Source: Gallionellaceae bacterium
GTDB taxonomy: Bacteria > Pseudomonadota > Gammaproteobacteria > Burkholderiales > Gallionellaceae
Assembly: GCA_027448945.1 (NCBI GenBank)
Contig: DAIDMQ010000010.1
Location: 44,801 to 108,800, forward strand
Direction of reading: 5' to 3'
Length of the DNA stretch: 64,000 nt
A program made the translations under genes and the position numbers. Below are positions 46,294 through 55,336 of the stretch, in pieces. Positions within the stretch are counted from its first letter, which is position 1. Each line of letters begins with the position of its first letter. The notes below the pieces were generated by a model. That model was not told the origin of the DNA. It did no database searches and saw only the letters and a list, made by a program, of their open reading frames with translations.

Positions 46294-46851
46294 TTAGAAA
46301 CTATAGCCCAGCTTGGCTTGGATCAAAGTGTTGTTCGCGCCGTTGATGCCAGGAGCAATTAACTTGTTGCTAGTGTTCTGCCAACGTGCGCCCAGACCCA
46401 GATCAATCGCGCCGATGCGGTAATCGATGTCTGCACCCAATTGCACTGCGGCCATGCTGGTGCTCTTTCCAGCTACGTCAGCCTGTACATAACCCACACC
46501 TGGACCGAAACCCACGCTGACTTCATTGCTCAGCTTGGTCGTCCAACGAGGATTCACTTCGAATGATTTTAGCTTCAAACCATTGTGATCGAACTGCCCA
46601 TATGAAATCTTGCTACGAATCACGCCACTGGGTGGTTGCAAAGCCAAGCAGTTGAACGCGACTTCTGCGCCTGTGTAATTTCCGCTACCTGAAGGCAGAC
46701 CGTTCATTACGCCGCCTACTACTGAGACCGTCACATCAGCCTTGTAGCCGGTGTCCATCACAGGTAAGAGCTCCCAATCACCCGCCATCACTGCAGCGGA
46801 ACTCGCCATCAAAGTCGCACCAATCAGCGTGCTTAAAAGAGTACGTTCCAT
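46294..46851 (-). CDS. Outer-membrane beta-barrel protein
   Basis: A 185-residue secreted protein. Residues 1-23 form a signal peptide ending AVMA. The rest is alternating beta-strands with a C-terminal aromatic residue (LGYSF), typical of small eight-stranded barrels recognised by BamA. Function unknown. ATG at 46851 with AGGAATTAAT upstream; the frame reaches further upstream without homology. A Crp/Fnr-type palindrome lies at 46913-46928, about 60-77 bases upstream. Confidence 0.75.
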   Translation of the reverse strand: MERTLLSTLIGATLMASSAAVMAGDWELLPVMDTGYKADVTVSVVGGVMNGLPSGSGNYTGAEVAFNCLALQPPSGVIRSKISYGQFDHNGLKLKSFEVNPRWTTKLSNEVSVGFGPGVGYVQADVAGKSTSMAAVQLGADIDYRIGAIDLGLGARWQNTSNKLIAPGINGANNTLIQAKLGYSF

Positions 46852-46912
46852 ATCATTAATTCCTAATACTTTAACAGGGAAGCGAACTGTAAGGGGGATG
46901 GAAACTGGCTTC

Positions 46913-46928
46913 AGTGACATACATCACA
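46913..46928. promoter_or_regulatory. Crp/Fnr-type palindrome upstream of the outer-membrane protein gene
   Basis: AGTGA-CATACA-TCACA matches the TGTGA-N6-TCACA pattern with one mismatch. It lies between the rhodanese stop and the outer-membrane protein start. Confidence 0.5.
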
Positions 46929-46942
46929 CAGTACGTGATTAT

Positions 46943-47341
46943 TTATTTTTGGCGTACTACAGTGAGACCCGCGCTCTCCCATGAAGTAACACCACCAGAT
47001 ATGTTTCTAACTTTGCTGAAGCCAGCTTCCTGCAAAATCTGCACCGCTTTAGCTGAACGTCTGCCCGAGCGGCACATCACCGCGATAGGCTTGTCCTTAT
47101 ACGCATTAAGTTCTGACAAGCGACTGCTCAGTTGTCCTAATGGGATCAAGGTCGCGTTCGGTGCATGCACTTCTGCATATTCTTCCGGCTCGCGAACATC
47201 CAGCAAGAACATGCCTTGCTGCACCATGCTGGCTGCTTGCTTCACATCTATACCATCGGCAGCTTGGAGCTTTTGCACGCCGAATACGATGCCGAAGGCG
47301 GCCAATACTATCAATAGATTCTTGGTGATTTTTGAATTCAT
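46943..47341 (-). CDS. Periplasmic/membrane-anchored rhodanese-domain protein
   Basis: A 132-residue sulfurtransferase. Residues 1-28 form a signal peptide or anchor (ending LQAAD). The rhodanese domain has the CH2A-like DVREPEEY and the active-site loop CRSGRRSA, with the persulfide-forming cysteine. Likely sulfane-sulfur handling outside the cytoplasm. ATG at 47341 follows the DUF3365 gene by 22 bases. Confidence 0.9.
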   Translation of the reverse strand: MNSKITKNLLIVLAAFGIVFGVQKLQAADGIDVKQAASMVQQGMFLLDVREPEEYAEVHAPNATLIPLGQLSSRLSELNAYKDKPIAVMCRSGRRSAKAVQILQEAGFSKVRNISGGVTSWESAGLTVVRQK

Positions 47342-47363
47342 TTCTGCTTCCTACTTTGAGTGA

Positions 47364-47933
47364 TTACAGGGGGCGTTTGATGCTGACCGCACCACGGATG
47401 TCGCCGACTTTGTAGCCAGTCGCCTGATCATGTGGGTAGTCAGTGTTCAAACGTGCTTGTACCTCAGCAGGGATTTCTTCCTTAGCGCCGTGGCAAGCAA
47501 CGCAACCAGGTTGAAGTGCGATGGCTTTCATGAAGCGGAAAGACTTACCTGCTGGTTCATCGACAATCTCGGATGCTTCTATGGTCTCAGGCTTCTCGCC
47601 CTTGGCCGCACGTTCGGCGAATTCTTGCAGTTTCTTTTGTTCCCATGCATCAGCTGTGCCTAGCAATGGGTTGCGAACCTTCAGACTCACACGCGTCAGT
47701 TTCCAGCCGGTCTGGCGAGAGATTTCGCCGCTCATGTTGGGGGCGATGTCTTTGCAAACGCCGACAGCAGAGGCATGACCGCCATTACTGACCGCTTCTT
47801 TGTTTGCTGCAGCTAATTTTTTCAGGAATGGCATCGCTACCGCGCGGCTCTCTTCTTGATATTTGCTCGGATCATCCGCAAACACTGCATTACTGAACAA
47901 AGCTAAAGTTGAAATAAGGATGATTTTTTTCAT
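47364..47933 (-). CDS. DUF3365 (Tll0287-like) haem protein
   Basis: A 189-residue periplasmic protein with a signal peptide (cleavage near VFA-DD at 18-20). The PAS-like DUF3365 fold carries one c-type haem at CVACH near residue 146. The protein could sense redox or gas ligands, or carry electrons. ATG at 47933. It is the first gene of the DUF3365-rhodanese pair, behind a terminator of the DUF2892 gene. Confidence 0.85.
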   Translation of the reverse strand: MKKIILISTLALFSNAVFADDPSKYQEESRAVAMPFLKKLAAANKEAVSNGGHASAVGVCKDIAPNMSGEISRQTGWKLTRVSLKVRNPLLGTADAWEQKKLQEFAERAAKGEKPETIEASEIVDEPAGKSFRFMKAIALQPGCVACHGAKEEIPAEVQARLNTDYPHDQATGYKVGDIRGAVSIKRPL

Positions 47934-47963
47934 GATTGATTGTCGCCACCAAATTATTTTGGA

Positions 47964-47995
47964 TAAAAAAATGCTCGATAGTGAATATCGAGCAT
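47964..47995 (-). terminator. Terminator after the DUF2892 gene
   Basis: ATGCTCGATA (47971-47980) and TATCGAGCAT (47986-47995) form a perfect 10-bp stem. On the minus strand it is followed by a six-T tract. Confidence 0.9.
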
Positions 47996-48014
47996 GTATG
48001 TGATGCGGTGTGTT

Positions 48015-48206
48015 TTATTTTTTGATGCCGCAGGTATTCATACCGAAGATCGCATAAGCAGGGCAGAAGCCAATCGCGCCAGTCAGCAAGGGTACAACGC
48101 CGATATAACCCCATGCGCCTATCGTACCGGTTGCAGCCATTCCGATTAAAGCCAAACCTGCGATTACACGTACTGCGCGGTCAACTGTTCCTGAATTGCA
48201 TTTCAT
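48015..48206 (-). CDS. DUF2892 small membrane protein
   Basis: A 63-residue inner-membrane protein with two helices (about 8-27 and 33-51) and the family's VDRAVRVIAG start. GFCPAYAIFGMNTCG contains two cysteines typical of DUF2892, which in YgaP is fused to rhodanese. It is a stand-alone form here, two genes from a rhodanese. ATG at 48206 with AGGAGTTCACC upstream. Confidence 0.88.
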   Translation of the reverse strand: MKCNSGTVDRAVRVIAGLALIGMAATGTIGAWGYIGVVPLLTGAIGFCPAYAIFGMNTCGIKK

Positions 48207-48268
48207 GGTGAACTCCTAGTAGTGGTTTAAGTGAGGTGTACATACTAATGCACGGTATAGGTCGTGTC

Positions 48269-48284
48269 TGTGACAAAAATCACA
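48269..48284. promoter_or_regulatory. Perfect Crp/Fnr-type palindrome upstream of DUF2892
   Basis: TGTGA-CAAAAA-TCACA is an exact TGTGA-N6-TCACA site. It lies about 63 bases upstream of the DUF2892 start and 69 bases before the divergent mtnP start. Confidence 0.75.
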
Positions 48285-48352
48285 TAGCTTATCCTTGATG
48301 TGAACAAGGTTTCCTGTTCCAATCTCGCACCTATTGATTAACAGGATAGAGC

Positions 48353-49225
48353 ATGTCACGAGCGAGCATAGGCATCATAGGCGGCAGCGGTGTATACGAC
48401 ATCGAAGGTTTAAGTAATAAGCGTTGGGAGCGCATCGCATCACCCTATGGCGAGGCCTCGGATGAATTACTGTTTGGTGAGCTGAATGGTGTGCAACTGG
48501 TGTTCTTGCCACGCCACGGTCGCGGCCACAAGATTTCACCTTCCGAGATTAATTTCCGCGCCAACATCGATGTGCTCAAGCGCGTCGGTGTGAGCGATGT
48601 CATCTCGGTGAGTGCGGTCGGCTCCTTGCGTGAAGATCTCGCCCCCGGCACCTTCGTCATCGTCGATCAATTCATAGACCGTACCTTCGCACGCGAAAAA
48701 TCTTTCTTTGGGACAGGCCTAGTCGCACATGTTTCCATGGCGCATCCGGTATGCCGTCGCCTAGGCGACCAGATAGAGTCTGCAGCCCAACACGCGGGTA
48801 TCGCTGTCGTGCGCAACGGCACTTATTTGGTCATGGAAGGGCCACAATTCTCTATGTTGGCAGAATCGAATCTGTATCGCTCTTGGGGATGTGACGTGAT
48901 CGGCATGACCAATATGCCGGAAGCTAAGCTTGCTCGCGAGGCCGAGCTTTGCTATGCCACCGTCGCGATGGTCACCGACTACGACTGTTGGCATCCAGAA
49001 CACGACCACGTCACCGTAGAACAGATCATCAAAGTGTTACTGGCAAATGCCGACAAAGCTAAGACCTTGATCGGCCATGCTGTGCCGCGCATAGCTGCGG
49101 ATACACAAGCCTGCGAGTGTCATTGCCGCAGTGCTTTACAACACGCGCTCATCACAGCACCCCAAGCGCGTGATGCTGCGATGATGAAAAAACTGCAAGC
49201 AGTGGCGGGGCGGGTGCTGAAGTAA
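48353..49225 (+). CDS. mtnP: S-methyl-5'-thioadenosine phosphorylase
   Basis: Splits MTA with phosphate into adenine and 5-methylthioribose 1-phosphate. The 290-residue protein has the GIIGGSGVYDIEGL start, FLPRHGRGHKISPSEINFRAN, VMEGPQFSM and IGMTNMPEAKLAREAELCY. TDYDCWH carries the aspartate expected for adenine rather than inosine. ATG with TAGAGC upstream. First of the mtnP-aldolase-apt-mtnA group. Confidence 0.93.
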   Translation: MSRASIGIIGGSGVYDIEGLSNKRWERIASPYGEASDELLFGELNGVQLVFLPRHGRGHKISPSEINFRANIDVLKRVGVSDVISVSAVGSLREDLAPGTFVIVDQFIDRTFAREKSFFGTGLVAHVSMAHPVCRRLGDQIESAAQHAGIAVVRNGTYLVMEGPQFSMLAESNLYRSWGCDVIGMTNMPEAKLAREAELCYATVAMVTDYDCWHPEHDHVTVEQIIKVLLANADKAKTLIGHAVPRIAADTQACECHCRSALQHALITAPQARDAAMMKKLQAVAGRVLK

Positions 49226-49241
49226 ATGTAGGATGGGAGCT

Positions 49242-49880
49242 ATGACTGAAAATGAGCTAAGCAAAGTACTACTCAAAACTTCCCAATGCTTGATAGCGCT
49301 GGGGCTCAACCGTGGTGCATCCGGTAACGTATCAGTTCGCGATGGCGATGCCATGCTCATCACACCTTCGGCATTGATGGTCGAGCAAATGACGCCCGAG
49401 AGTATGGTGCGCATGAGTTTGGCCGGAGAGGTGCTACAGGGTGGCAAACCTTCCAGTGAGTGGCGCTTTCACCGCGACATCCTTGCCACACGAGCTGAAA
49501 TAGGTGCGGTAGTACATACACATTCCACCTACGCCACCACCATCGCCTGTCTGCGTCGCGACGTACCTGCTGTGCACTACATGATCGCGATGGCTGGCGG
49601 CGACAACATCCGCTGCACGCCCTATAGTCTTTTCGGTGAACAAGAATTATCCGATCACGCACTCGACGCACTGCATGATCGTAAGGCCTGTCTGTTAGGT
49701 AATCACGGCATGATTGCCTTGGGTAAGGATCTGGACGATGCCCTCGCTGTCGCGGTGGAAGTCGAAAACCTATGTGAAATCTATTGGCGTGCACTACAGA
49801 TCGGTGAGCCACATATCCTGACCTCGCAGCAGATGCACGATGTGAAACAGAAGTTCGTCGAATATAAAAAGAGAGACTGA
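49242..49880 (+). CDS. Class II aldolase, likely methylthioribulose-1-phosphate aldolase
   Basis: A 212-residue class II (AraD/FucA-type) zinc aldolase. Motifs are GNVSVRDGDAMLITPSA, the acidic EWRFHRDIL, HTHSTYAT (zinc histidines), and LLGNHGMIALGK (third zinc histidine). In context with mtnP and mtnA and no mtnC/D/W, the likely substrate is 5-methylthioribulose 1-phosphate, giving DHAP plus 2-methylthioacetaldehyde. An MtnB dehydratase is the alternative. ATG 49242 has GGAG upstream; ATG 49233 is also in frame. Confidence 0.82.
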   Translation: MTENELSKVLLKTSQCLIALGLNRGASGNVSVRDGDAMLITPSALMVEQMTPESMVRMSLAGEVLQGGKPSSEWRFHRDILATRAEIGAVVHTHSTYATTIACLRRDVPAVHYMIAMAGGDNIRCTPYSLFGEQELSDHALDALHDRKACLLGNHGMIALGKDLDDALAVAVEVENLCEIYWRALQIGEPHILTSQQMHDVKQKFVEYKKRD

Positions 49881-49890
49881 AAATTTAGAT

Positions 49891-49966
49891 GTCCGTTCGC
49901 CCTGAGCTTGTCGACGGGGAAACTTCGTAAGTCCAATCATGGTTCGACAAGCTCACCACGAACGGA
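49891..49966. repeat. REP-like palindromic repeat
   Basis: Two 23-base arms, at 49892-49914 and 49944-49966, are reverse complements at 20 of 23 positions around a 29-base centre. The core GAGCTTGTCGA is the widespread proteobacterial dispersed palindrome motif. It fills the spacer between the aldolase gene and apt. Confidence 0.7.
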
Positions 49967-49995
49967 TTTAATTTATTGCTATATTGGAAAAATCC

Positions 49996-50523
49996 ATGCC
50001 CATCAAGACCAAAATCCGCACCGTCCCGCATTATCCCAAACAGGGTATACAGTTCCGTGACATCACCACTTTGCTCAAAGACCCGGTGGGTTTTCGCGCC
50101 ACAGTGGACGAGCTGGTCGCGCGTTACAAAGACGTGAAGATAGACAAGATTGCCGGCATAGAGTCGCGCGGTTTTATCTTGGGCGCACCGCTGGCTTACG
50201 CGCTGAATGTTGGCTTTGTGCCGATACGGAAAAAGGGCAAGTTGCCCGCCGAAACCATCGGTCAAGAATATCAACTCGAATACGGCACCGACCGTATCGA
50301 GATCCACACCGATGCGATTGCCAAAGGCGAAAATGTGTTGCTGGTCGATGATCTCATCGCCACCGGCGGCACGGCTGCGGCGGCTTGCACGCTAATCGAA
50401 AAAATGGGCGGCAAGATTATCGAATGCTGCTTCATCATCGACCTGCCGGATATAGGCGGTCGCGCACGCTTGGAAAAGCTGGGCCAAAAGATTTTTGCCT
50501 TGTGCGAATTCGAGGGCGACTAA
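49996..50523 (+). CDS. apt: Adenine phosphoribosyltransferase
   Basis: Converts adenine plus PRPP to AMP. The 175-residue type I PRTase has [11 protein letters not shown], the [14 protein letters not shown] segment and the PRPP motif [17 protein letters not shown] at 49996 is the usual family start; a TTG at 49984 is less likely. There is no clear SD. It salvages the adenine released by MtnP and sits between the aldolase and mtnA. Confidence 0.94.
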   Translation: MPIKTKIRTVPHYPKQGIQFRDITTLLKDPVGFRATVDELVARYKDVKIDKIAGIESRGFILGAPLAYALNVGFVPIRKKGKLPAETIGQEYQLEYGTDRIEIHTDAIAKGENVLLVDDLIATGGTAAAACTLIEKMGGKIIECCFIIDLPDIGGRARLEKLGQKIFALCEFEGD

Positions 50524-50527
50524 TTTT

Positions 50528-51613
50528 ATGAACGTGAACGGCATCCCGCAACGCACCATCTGGACTAGTGCCGACAACACGGCGGTGGAGATCATCGACC
50601 AGACGCGGTTGCCGCATGAATTTGTCACGCTGCGGCTCAACACTATGCGCGATGCGGAGCGGGCAATACGCGATATGCAGGTGCGCGGTGCGCCGCTGAT
50701 CGGTGTGACGGCGGCGTATGGCGTGGCGTTGTCTATGCGTCATCACGCGTCGGATGCGGCGTTAAAGGCGACTTGCGATATGTTGCTCGCGGCGCGTCCG
50801 ACGGCGGTGAATTTGCGTTGGGGTATCGAACGTATGCGTGCCGTGCTCGCGCCGTTGACAATGGAACAACGTGCGGCGGCGGCATGGTCTGAGGCGGCGT
50901 TAATTGCCGAAGAAGATGTGGCGATTAACCAAGCTATCGGGCAACACGGCTGCGCTCTGATACGCGAAATTCATCAGCGCAAAAATACGATGGTCAACAT
51001 CCTCACGCATTGCAACGCGGGCTGGCTGGCGACGGTGGATTGGGGCACGGCACTCGCGCCGATTTATGCCGCAGTGGAGGCGGACATTCCGCTGCATGTG
51101 TGGGTGGACGAGACTCGCCCACGCAATCAGGGCGCGAGTCTGACTGCGTGGGAATTGGGTCAGCATGGCGTGGCGCATACAGTCATCGTGGATAACGCGG
51201 GCGGACATTTGATGCAGCATGGCAAGGTGGATATGGTCATCGTCGGCTGCGACCGCGTGACCGCGCGCGGTGATGTGTGCAACAAGATCGGCACCTATCT
51301 CAAGGCTCTCGCGGCGCATGACAACGGTGTGCCGTTTTATGTCGCGCTACCTACGCCGACCATAGATTGGACGCTGCAAGACGGGGTGCAGGAGATTCCC
51401 ATCGAGGAACGCGCGGCAATCGAAGTGACGCATATCAGTGGGCTGGCGGATGATGGAAAAATCCATACTGTGCGCGTCACACCAGTTGGTTCAGCCGTGG
51501 CAAATTATGGCTTCGATGTTACACCTGCCAGACTGGTGACTGCACTCATCACCGAACGTGGCGTGGTGTATCAACCCAACGAACTGAATATGCGCGCCTT
51601 GCTGGCTGATTAG
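50528..51613 (+). CDS. mtnA: 5-methylthioribose-1-phosphate isomerase
   Basis: Isomerises methylthioribose 1-phosphate to methylthioribulose 1-phosphate. The 361-residue eIF2B-related protein has [29 protein letters not shown] with the catalytic cysteine, [12 protein letters not shown] and the [20 protein letters not shown] segment with the catalytic aspartate. ATG at 50528 is preferred to an ATG at 50495 inside apt. The stop overlaps the convergent cytochrome gene by 4 bases. Confidence 0.95.
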   Translation: MNVNGIPQRTIWTSADNTAVEIIDQTRLPHEFVTLRLNTMRDAERAIRDMQVRGAPLIGVTAAYGVALSMRHHASDAALKATCDMLLAARPTAVNLRWGIERMRAVLAPLTMEQRAAAAWSEAALIAEEDVAINQAIGQHGCALIREIHQRKNTMVNILTHCNAGWLATVDWGTALAPIYAAVEADIPLHVWVDETRPRNQGASLTAWELGQHGVAHTVIVDNAGGHLMQHGKVDMVIVGCDRVTARGDVCNKIGTYLKALAAHDNGVPFYVALPTPTIDWTLQDGVQEIPIEERAAIEVTHISGLADDGKIHTVRVTPVGSAVANYGFDVTPARLVTALITERGVVYQPNELNMRALLAD

Positions 51614-52074
51614 TTCGCGGTCTGTAATTGCCAAGTTGCATGGCAAGCCAGACATTTACCCAGAGTATCGGTCAGCATGCCTTGTATTTCAGCGCCAGAT
51701 TTGTTTTGTTTGGCGGCTGCCGCCAGTGCATCCATGTCGTGATGCACACTCATCCCCAATGATTTGAATGCCAGCGGCAGTTTGGCCATCATCGCCGGAT
51801 TGACGTCGGCTGCAGAACCCATGCCCGAGCGTGCGGCCGCTGCGGCGACTTGTGTCATATCGTTCTTGTTCAGGCCATCCAGTACGTCATGTACCGAGGA
51901 CAACAGGCCGCGCATCTCTCCCAGCACCATGTCTCGTTCCGCGCCACTTAACACGATGGCAGTGCGCCCGTCTGTCCCCTGTGCCGTGTTACCGCGCACG
52001 AAAAATGTTGCAGCGACAGCAATGGTGGCGAGCCAAAGTATGATGGCGATGATGCTAAGAAGCTTTGCATTCAT
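51610..52074 (-). CDS. Cytochrome c'/c556-like protein
   Basis: A 154-residue protein with an N-terminal signal or anchor helix (residues 5-27), a helical body and one haem motif CLACH close to the C-terminus, the layout of class II cytochromes c. Possible roles are NO or redox-gas binding. ATG at 52074. It lies downstream of the Crp/Fnr regulator gene on the same strand, 72 bases away. Confidence 0.8.
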   Translation of the reverse strand: MNAKLLSIIAIILWLATIAVAATFFVRGNTAQGTDGRTAIVLSGAERDMVLGEMRGLLSSVHDVLDGLNKNDMTQVAAAAARSGMGSAADVNPAMMAKLPLAFKSLGMSVHHDMDALAAAAKQNKSGAEIQGMLTDTLGKCLACHATWQLQTAN

Positions 52075-52146
52075 GGGGGATATCCTGTGTGGTGATTAAG
52101 AGCGGACAGGATAGTGAAACTGACTGCGATATGTCTGTGAGGAAGG

Positions 52147-52812
52147 TTACAGAGCGGAAAATTTTTTCAGTGCGGCGGCATCGACGATATCGATTTGCTC
52201 GCGTCCCAGTTTGACCCAGCCTTGTTCGGCGAAGCTCTTGAGCAAACGACTGACGATCTCGCGTGCACTACCCAATTCATCCGCGATCGCTTGATGGGTG
52301 CTGCGCAAGGGTGAGGGTTTGTTGAGTAGCAATACCGCTAAACGCTGATCCAATTTCTGGAATGCCACTGCCGAGACCAGCTCCATCAAGTCTGTCATGC
52401 GGTCTGAGAATAAAGCAAAGATGTAATCGCGGAAAGAAGATAATTCATCCATCAGCACATTAAACGTAGCAGGGGAGAGTGCCAGCATCTCGACATCGCT
52501 CTCAGCCACGCCGCGTGCTTTATAGCTGGTATGACCGAGCAGACAACTGCTGGTGAGGATGCAACTCTCGCCGCTATTGACGCGATACAGTTGCAACTCG
52601 CGACCATTGGCTGAGGACTTGACGACCCGCACACAGCCCGACACCACCAAAGGAAAACCCTGGCAGGCTTGGTTCTCATCGAACAGCACCGTACCGGACG
52701 GGATGTTCATCAGCTTCAGCGCCCCGAACAGATCGTTGAAACGCGCGGGCGTGAGTTCTCTCAGCATTGGATATTGCTGCAACAAGCGTTGTGAGAGTTC
52801 AGGTGTCAGCAT
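52147..52812 (-). CDS. Crp/Fnr family transcriptional regulator
   Basis: A 221-residue regulator with an N-terminal cyclic-nucleotide-binding-like beta roll (GTVLFDENQACQGFPLVVSG) and a C-terminal HTH (TQ/ HQAIADELGSAREIVSRLLKSF). It lacks the N-terminal Fe-S cysteine cluster of Fnr, so O2 sensing by Fe-S is unlikely; the cysteines at about 49, 59, 84 and 90 could respond to thiols or persulfides. TGTGA-N6-TCACA type sites occur 4-6 kb away near sulfur genes. ATG at 52812. Confidence 0.9.
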   Translation of the reverse strand: MLTPELSQRLLQQYPMLRELTPARFNDLFGALKLMNIPSGTVLFDENQACQGFPLVVSGCVRVVKSSANGRELQLYRVNSGESCILTSSCLLGHTSYKARGVAESDVEMLALSPATFNVLMDELSSFRDYIFALFSDRMTDLMELVSAVAFQKLDQRLAVLLLNKPSPLRSTHQAIADELGSAREIVSRLLKSFAEQGWVKLGREQIDIVDAAALKKFSAL

Positions 52813-52843
52813 AGAGGTTAGAGGTTATATGTTTTACAGGGCA

Positions 52844-52970
52844 AATAAAAACGTAGCGAGCGTAGGCAGGACAAGGCGCGCAGGGACGAGAAAGCGGAAT
52901 TTACAAATATGTAAATGAGCATTTCGAGTTCTTGTGCAACGCAGTCATGCCGAGCGCAGTCGTTTTTATT
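52844..52970. repeat. 127-bp MITE-like palindromic element
   Basis: Perfect 10-bp terminal inverted repeats (AATAAAAACG at 52844-52853 and CGTTTTTATT at 52961-52970) bound an imperfect palindrome. The exact centre at 52907 is TTTACA-AATA-TGTAAA (52900-52915). It fills the spacer between the Crp/Fnr regulator and lysS. There is no coding capacity and no transposase; it could be a non-autonomous mobile element or dispersed repeat. Confidence 0.7.
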
Positions 52971-52977
52971 GACCTGA

Positions 52978-54480
52978 TTATTCGGGGCGCATATGCGGGA
53001 ACAAAATCACATCTCTAATACTGGCCGCATCGGTCAGCAACATGACAAGACGGTCTATACCGATGCCCTGACCCGCGGTCGGTGGCAAGCCGTATTCCAG
53101 CGCGCGCACATAATCGTTGTCCTTGAACATCGCTTCTTCGTCACCCGCATCTTTGGCAGCAACTTGCGCATCGAAACGCGCAGCTTGGTCTTCGGCATCG
53201 TTCAGCTCGGAGAAACCGTTGGCCAATTCGCGACCCACTACGAACAACTCGAAGCGTTCCGTAATCTGCGGATGGTTGTCGCTGCTGCGCGCCAATGGTG
53301 AGACTTCTACAGGGTAGTCGATGATGAAGGTAGGCTCGAACAACTGTGTCTCGGCCAACTCTTCGAACAAGGATAACTGCAAGCCGCCGATACCGTCTTC
53401 TGGTTTGTACTTGGCTTTCAAATCTTGCAATTCGGACACCACGAAGTCGCGGTCATTGAGTTGCGCAGTGGTGAATTGCGGATGATATTTCTGGATCGCT
53501 TGCACCATCGTCAAACGATCGAAAGGCTTGCCTAAATCAAGTTCGCGGCCCTGATAGCTAATCAGCGTCGTGCCCAATACCTTCATCGCCACTTCGCGTA
53601 TCAGGTGTTCGCTGAAGTCCATCAGGTAACGATAATCACGATACGCTTCATAGAATTCCAGCATGGTGAATTCCGGATTGTGACGTGTCGACAGACCTTC
53701 GTTACGGAAGTTACGGTTGATCTCGAACACTTTCTCAAAGCCGCCCACCACCAGACGCTTCAAATACAACTCGGGCGCGATACGCAGATACATCTTCATG
53801 TCCAGCGCATTGTGGTGCGTCTCGAAAGGCTTGGCCGATGCGCCGCCGGGAATGGAGTGCATCATCGGCGTCTCGACTTCCATATAGTCGTGACGGATGA
53901 AAAAGTCGCGTATCGCTTGAATGATCTTGGTGCGTTTTTTGAACACTTCGCGCGCATCTTGATTAGTAATTAGATCGAGATATCGCTGACGATATTTCTG
54001 CTCTTGGTCGGACAGGCCGTGGAACTTTTCAGGCAAGGGCCGCAAAGACTTGGTCAGCAAGCGCACTTGCGAGACGCGGATGGAAAGCTCGCCGGTCTTG
54101 GTTTTGAACAGCACGCCCGCCGCGCCCAAGATGTCGCCCAAGTCGTAATGCTTGAAGGCGTTATGCACCTCCTCGCCGCTGTCGTTGTTGCTGATGAACA
54201 ACTGGATGCGTCCGCTCATGTCTTGAATAGTAGCAAAGCTGGCCTTGCCCATCACACGCTTCAGCATCATGCGGCCTGCGACTGCGACGGGAACTTGCAT
54301 CGATTCCAACTCGTCATGGCCCTTTTCGCCGAACTCATTATGTAGCGCTTCAGCCAAATTTTTGCGTTCGAAATCGTTAGGGAAGGCCACGCCAGCCTGA
54401 CGTATCGCGGCCAGTTTGTTGCGACGTTCGGTGATGATCTGGTTGTCGTCTGCTAAGGGTGTGATGTGTTCGGTTGTCAT
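52978..54480 (-). CDS. lysS: Lysyl-tRNA synthetase (class II)
   Basis: Charges tRNA-Lys. 500 residues with an N-terminal OB-fold anticodon domain ([21 protein letters not shown]) and the class II core: motif 2 [20 protein letters not shown] and motif 3 [10 protein letters not shown]. Full length, ATG at 54480. Isolated gene, with no prfB coupling because a toxin-antitoxin pair intervenes. Confidence 0.97.
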   Translation of the reverse strand: MTTEHITPLADDNQIITERRNKLAAIRQAGVAFPNDFERKNLAEALHNEFGEKGHDELESMQVPVAVAGRMMLKRVMGKASFATIQDMSGRIQLFISNNDSGEEVHNAFKHYDLGDILGAAGVLFKTKTGELSIRVSQVRLLTKSLRPLPEKFHGLSDQEQKYRQRYLDLITNQDAREVFKKRTKIIQAIRDFFIRHDYMEVETPMMHSIPGGASAKPFETHHNALDMKMYLRIAPELYLKRLVVGGFEKVFEINRNFRNEGLSTRHNPEFTMLEFYEAYRDYRYLMDFSEHLIREVAMKVLGTTLISYQGRELDLGKPFDRLTMVQAIQKYHPQFTTAQLNDRDFVVSELQDLKAKYKPEDGIGGLQLSLFEELAETQLFEPTFIIDYPVEVSPLARSSDNHPQITERFELFVVGRELANGFSELNDAEDQAARFDAQVAAKDAGDEEAMFKDNDYVRALEYGLPPTAGQGIGIDRLVMLLTDAASIRDVILFPHMRPE

Positions 54481-54574
54481 AGTGTGGCTTCTATCTGTGA
54501 TGTTAAATTTTTCGGCGCGAAATATAGCACAGTGGCGTTTTCTACCGAGCTACAGCTTGCTTGGCTGGTGATGG

Positions 54575-55336
54575 TTAGTTATTAGGCATTTTTTTCAGAG
54601 ATGAAAACTTATCCCATAAGCCGTCTTTAAACCATAAGGGTATTAATTCGGATTTCATTTCCAGTAAGCGGTCTTCAGTCACTTCTGCCAACCAAATACA
54701 TTCATGGCTGGTGTTGTCGAAAATGTAAGCACGATCAGTTAATTGAACGGCATCCATTAATAATTCAAGTGAGCGATGATAGCGACTGATGATTTTGTCT
54801 TCAGGCACGGAATGGCCGCCCATTTTTACTCGGTGGCGTACACGTGAAATGTTAATGTCCGGGTCTTCTGTGGCAACGTAATAAAGATATACACGAAAGC
54901 CTTGCGCTCTGGCCTTGGCTAGAAATGCGACTTTGTCCGGGGAAGACATCACTGTTTCAAAGGTAAAACTGGTGCGTGTTTCTAGTGGTTTGTGGCGTAT
55001 GAAGTCCGCAGCAACGGAGGCAAAATACGAATTCACTATCACTGAAAAAAAACTCAGTCTGCCATTGTTAAAACTTAACTCGGCGGCTTCATCCAGTAGA
55101 TTGGCATGACGCAGTAAAGTAGAATTTAAGAAGAAAGGCAAAATTTCTTCTGTCGTAGTGTTTACACCGTAAGTGCGCAAGTCGAGTGCATCGCCTCGTT
55201 CGCGAATTTCTTTTTCGATGTCATCAGGATTGATGTACACCCCTAGTAATTCACGTCCAATTACAGATTGAATACTGCTCTTACCAGAACCGTTGGGTCC
55301 GGCAAACATGCGTAATCTAGGTACTTCCCCGTTCAC
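54575..55336 (-). CDS. Zeta-toxin-like P-loop kinase
   Basis: A 253-residue protein with Walker A FAGPNGSGKSS at residues 11-21, followed by ND(I)-like and ETVMSSPDKVAFL segments that match the zeta-toxin/UDP-GlcNAc kinase superfamily. Zeta toxins phosphorylate UDP-N-acetylglucosamine and poison cell wall synthesis. The region is AT-richer than its neighbours. ATG at 55336 overlaps the small upstream gene by 4 bases. A non-toxic AAA-like or mobile-element kinase is the alternative. Confidence 0.8.
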   Translation of the reverse strand: MNGEVPRLRMFAGPNGSGKSSIQSVIGRELLGVYINPDDIEKEIRERGDALDLRTYGVNTTTEEILPFFLNSTLLRHANLLDEAAELSFNNGRLSFFSVIVNSYFASVAADFIRHKPLETRTSFTFETVMSSPDKVAFLAKARAQGFRVYLYYVATEDPDINISRVRHRVKMGGHSVPEDKIISRYHRSLELLMDAVQLTDRAYIFDNTSHECIWLAEVTEDRLLEMKSELIPLWFKDGLWDKFSSLKKMPNN

